From an uncultured Rhodospirillaceae bacterium (GTDB taxonomy: Bacteria > Pseudomonadota > Alphaproteobacteria > Rhodospirillales > UBA2165): 7,179 bases of DNA. Location of the stretch: positions 1-7,179 of the forward strand of contig CAJWIB010000130.1 in NCBI GenBank assembly GCA_913041095.1, read 5' to 3'. The notes under the pieces were generated by a model that saw only the letters and a program-made list of their open reading frames with translations, made no database searches and had not been told where the DNA came from. Both the position numbers and the translations under genes were made by a program. Of the stretch, positions 4,335 to 7,179 are shown one piece after another (positions within the stretch are counted from its first letter, which is position 1; each line of letters starts with the position of its first letter).

Positions 4335-7016
4335 ATGTCCAAAGTCGGCCAGGATACCCTTAAAACCCGTCGTTCATTGAGTGCCGGTAGCAAAGATTAT
4401 GACTATTTTAGCCTTGAGGCGGCATCAAGTGCAGGCCTCGGCGATATTTCCCGCTTACCGTTTTCCCTAAAAGTATTATTGGAAAATCTGCTGCGCTATG
4501 AAGATGGCTCGACCGTCACCGTCGATGATGTCAAAGCCTTGGGTGCCTGGCTCGAAACTAAAAGCTCGAACCGTGAAATCGCTTATCGTCCCGCCCGAGT
4601 GCTGATGCAGGATTTTACCGGTGTGCCCGCTGTTGTTGATCTGGCGGCGATGCGCCAGGCGATGAAGGATTTGGGCGGTGATCCCCAAAAAATTAATCCG
4701 CTGAACCCGGTTGATCTGGTGATCGACCACTCAGTGATGATTGACAATCACGGCAGTAATGAAGCTTTCGACGCTAATGTTGATAAAGAATTTGAGCGCA
4801 ACCAGGAACGCTATGAGTTTCTGCGTTGGGGTTCTGAAGCCTTTGATAATTTCCGTGTTGTGCCGCCCGGCACCGGCATTTGCCACCAGGTAAATCTCGA
4901 GTTCCTGTCGCAAACAGTTTGGACCGATGAGGTTGATGACAAAACAGTAGCCTATCCAGATACGCTGGTTGGCACCGATAGTCACACGACGATGGTCAAC
5001 GGTCTGGCCGTGCTCGGCTGGGGTGTCGGTGGCATTGAAGCCGAGGCCGCCATGCTCGGCCAGCCGATCTCCATGCTGATTCCGGAAGTTGTCGGCTTTA
5101 AGCTCACCGGTGAAATGAAAGAAGGCACAACAGCGACTGATCTGGTGCTGGTGGTCGTGCAAATTCTGCGTGAAAAAGGTGTGGTTGGTAAATTTGTTGA
5201 GTTCTATGGCCCGGCTCTCGATAGTTTAGCTTTACCGGATCGGGCGACGCTTGCCAATATGGCGCCGGAATATGGCGCCACCTGTGGCATTTTCCCTATT
5301 GATGAAGAAACCATCCGCTTCTTGAAGTTTACCTCGCGCGATGCGGACCGGGTGGCCTTAGTCGAGAAATACGCCAAAGCCCAAGGCATGTGGCGCGATG
5401 CGTCGACACCGGACCCCAAGTTTACCGATACCCTGGAACTTGATATTTCAACTGTTGAGCCATCAATCTCAGGCCCCAAACGACCGCAGGATCGCATAGC
5501 CCTATCAAACTCCTCCGGTGCATTTCAGGAAACTCTCAATACCGTTGGCCGCGGCAAAGGTCCAATTGACGCCAAGGGCGAAGATTATCAAGTCCAGGAC
5601 GGCGATGTTGTTATTGCCTCAATTACGTCCTGCACCAATACCTCCAACCCCTCAGTTTTAATGGCAGCTGGTTTGGTGGCGCAAAAAGCCAATGCGCTGG
5701 GACTTCGACCCAAGCCCTGGGTGAAAACCTCATTGGCGCCCGGCAGTCAGGTGGTCTCAGACTATCTCGAAGATGCCGGGCTGCAAGGTGATCTCGATGC
5801 CCTCGGCTTTAATGTTGTTGGCTATGGCTGCACCACCTGTATTGGCAACTCGGGTCCACTGCCGGAACCGGTTGGCGAAGCTATCACCAAAGGTGATTTG
5901 ACGGTCTGCGCGGTTTTATCCGGCAACCGGAATTTCGAAGGCCGCATTCATGCTCAGATCAAAACCAATTACCTCGCTTCACCGCCCCTGGTGGTGGCTT
6001 ATGCGATTGCCGGCTCAATGACCCGTGATCTTTACAATGACCCGCTGGGCAAGGACACTGATGGCAATCCGGTTTATCTCAAAGATATCTGGCCGACCAA
6101 TAAAGAGGTCAGCGATGCGGTGCTCAACCATATTGCGCCCGACATGTTTGCAACCCGCTATAGTGAGCAGGTTTGGGCTGGGCCTGAACAATGGCAAAAT
6201 ATTCAGACCGAAGGCTCTGAGACCTATGATTGGCAGGAAGCCTCGACTTACATCAAATATCCATCCTTTTTTAAAGGTATGAAAGCGGAAGCCGACGACT
6301 TCTCGGATATTGTAGGGGCGCGCGAACTTATGGTCTTGGGAGATTCGATCACTACCGATCACATTTCACCGGCAGGTGCTATCAAGGAAGACAGTCCAGC
6401 CGGCAGCTATTTGACTGATCGCCAAGTTCGCACCCAGGACTTTAACTCCTTTGGCTCGCGCCGAGGCAATCATGAAGTGATGATGCGCGGCACGTTTGCC
6501 AATATTCGCATCAAAAACGAAATGGCGCCCGGCACCGAAGGCGGCATAACCATTCATCACCCGTCCGGCGAACAAATGCCGATTTATGAAGCGGCGGTAA
6601 AATATGCCGATGACGGTGTGCCTCTGGTGATCGTCGGCGGCTCACTTTATGGCACCGGCTCGTCTCGCGACTGGGCGGCTAAAGGTACGCGGTTGCTCGG
6701 TGTCAAAGCCGTTATCGTTGAAAGCTTCGAGCGTATTCACCGCTCCAATCTGGTTGGTATGGGTGTGTTGCCCTTGCAGTTTAATGAAGGCCAGGACAGG
6801 AAAATCCTCAAGCTGGATGGTACTGAGATTTTCGACATCACCGGCATCAAGGATGGTATTGACCCTCGCATGGATGTGCCCTGCAAGATCACCCGGACTG
6901 ATGGCTCGACCGAAGAGATTGAACTGTTGTGCCGGATCGACACGGCGGATGAGGTTGAGTACTACCGGCATGGCGGTATTCTTCAATATGTACTCAGGAA
7001 TCTTAAAGCGGCCTAA
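4335..7016 (+). CDS. acnA: Aconitate hydratase AcnA
   Basis: Aconitase converts citrate to isocitrate through cis-aconitate in the TCA cycle, in the cytoplasm, using a [4Fe-4S] cluster. The 893-residue protein is the AcnA/IRP1 type (E. coli AcnA has 891), not AcnB. The three cluster ligands are Cys433 (TSCTNTSNP), Cys499 and Cys502 (GCTTCIGNSG). Other conserved segments are DSHTT at 215-219 with active-site Asp-Ser-His, the domain-4 entrance GDSITTDHISPAG, the SRRGNHEVMMRGTF stretch, and GTGSSRDWAAKG at 773-784. The latter holds the substrate-binding Ser776 and Arg778. All four domains are intact. The start is set by GAGGAG 6 nt upstream. The gene is divergent from the ccm cluster, a neighbourhood known from alphaproteobacteria, but here two genes lie in between. 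No hairpin terminator is seen after the TAA. Confidence 0.97.
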   Translation: MSKVGQDTLKTRRSLSAGSKDYDYFSLEAASSAGLGDISRLPFSLKVLLENLLRYEDGSTVTVDDVKALGAWLETKSSNREIAYRPARVLMQDFTGVPAVVDLAAMRQAMKDLGGDPQKINPLNPVDLVIDHSVMIDNHGSNEAFDANVDKEFERNQERYEFLRWGSEAFDNFRVVPPGTGICHQVNLEFLSQTVWTDEVDDKTVAYPDTLVGTDSHTTMVNGLAVLGWGVGGIEAEAAMLGQPISMLIPEVVGFKLTGEMKEGTTATDLVLVVVQILREKGVVGKFVEFYGPALDSLALPDRATLANMAPEYGATCGIFPIDEETIRFLKFTSRDADRVALVEKYAKAQGMWRDASTPDPKFTDTLELDISTVEPSISGPKRPQDRIALSNSSGAFQETLNTVGRGKGPIDAKGEDYQVQDGDVVIASITSCTNTSNPSVLMAAGLVAQKANALGLRPKPWVKTSLAPGSQVVSDYLEDAGLQGDLDALGFNVVGYGCTTCIGNSGPLPEPVGEAITKGDLTVCAVLSGNRNFEGRIHAQIKTNYLASPPLVVAYAIAGSMTRDLYNDPLGKDTDGNPVYLKDIWPTNKEVSDAVLNHIAPDMFATRYSEQVWAGPEQWQNIQTEGSETYDWQEASTYIKYPSFFKGMKAEADDFSDIVGARELMVLGDSITTDHISPAGAIKEDSPAGSYLTDRQVRTQDFNSFGSRRGNHEVMMRGTFANIRIKNEMAPGTEGGITIHHPSGEQMPIYEAAVKYADDGVPLVIVGGSLYGTGSSRDWAAKGTRLLGVKAVIVESFERIHRSNLVGMGVLPLQFNEGQDRKILKLDGTEIFDITGIKDGIDPRMDVPCKITRTDGSTEEIELLCRIDTADEVEYYRHGGILQYVLRNLKAA

Positions 7017-7179
7017 GTTGTTTTATTAGAATGAACAGCTAGGTATCTCACGCAATTATTAATGGAGAACGGTTCATACGGGGCAGGGTTGTGCTGTTTT
7101 TCTGCAGAAAGTGCAAAAAGGTTTGATCCTTGGCTCTGCATCTATTCAGTTGGCTCAAAACGTTAACTGATTTCAGATT
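7017..7179. other. Non-coding stretch after acnA
   Basis: No convincing gene is seen in these 163 nt on either strand. The only small structures are a 12-bp palindrome TTTCTGCAGAAA at 7099-7110 and a short 34-codon reading frame at 7062-7166 without a ribosome binding site. No hairpin with a T-tract follows acnA, so its transcript may end by another route or read on past the window. Confidence 0.4.

Noticed and set aside
4196..4393. Minus-strand 65-codon frame spanning the acnA start
   Set aside because: It has no family resemblance, no clear ribosome binding site, and overlaps the acnA N-terminus. A promoter for acnA must also lie here.
4731..5162. Minus-strand reading frame of 143 codons within acnA
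   Set aside because: It lies wholly opposite the conserved aconitase core (DSHTT region), and the translation is His-rich and without recognisable motifs, as expected of a shadow frame.
7062..7166. 34-codon plus-strand frame after acnA
   Set aside because: It has no Shine-Dalgarno, no recognisable sequence, and a length expected by chance.

Overview
The window looks like a chromosomal segment from a free-living alphaproteobacterium of moderate GC content. The main reasons are the protein sequences (an AcnA-type aconitase and a System I cytochrome c maturation set) and the divergent acnA / ccm arrangement, which is known from Bradyrhizobium and other alphaproteobacteria. I cannot assign a genus. 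No insertion sequence, phage gene, CRISPR array, tRNA or rRNA is visible.

Layout. Positions 1-2939 hold a minus-strand cytochrome c maturation cluster, read from right to left as ccmA, ccmB, ccmC, ccmD, ccmE and the first 37 codons of ccmF, which runs off the left edge. CcmA and CcmB form the ABC transporter that releases holo-CcmE. CcmC loads heme onto CcmE with the help of the small membrane protein CcmD, and CcmF (with CcmH outside the window) moves heme to apocytochrome c. The genes are tightly packed (4-nt overlap ccmA/ccmB, 3-nt gap ccmC/ccmD, 17-nt overlap ccmD/ccmE, 25-nt gap ccmE/ccmF). The exception is an AT-rich gap of about 125 nt between ccmB and ccmC. That gap carries an FNR/FixK-type box (TTGA-N6-TCAA) exactly 22 nt upstream of a plausible -10 element, the geometry of a class II FNR-activated promoter. 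This suggests that ccmCDEF can be boosted separately when oxygen is low.

Positions 3019-3997 hold a divergent pair: a NIPSNAP-family protein of unknown function on the minus strand and a WrbA-like flavoprotein quinone reductase on the plus strand. They sit between the ccm cluster and acnA. Positions 4335-7016 hold a complete AcnA aconitase of the TCA cycle with a strong Shine-Dalgarno site.

The 326-nt gap between the wrbA-like gene and acnA is the least explained part. It holds several hairpins. One is a perfect 10-bp stem that on the minus strand is followed directly by AC and seven T residues, like an intrinsic terminator. A minus-strand TATAAT lies about 140 nt from that stem. Together they could define a small RNA of about 180 nt antisense to the flanking genes; this is inference. 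The last 163 nt after acnA show no convincing gene or terminator.
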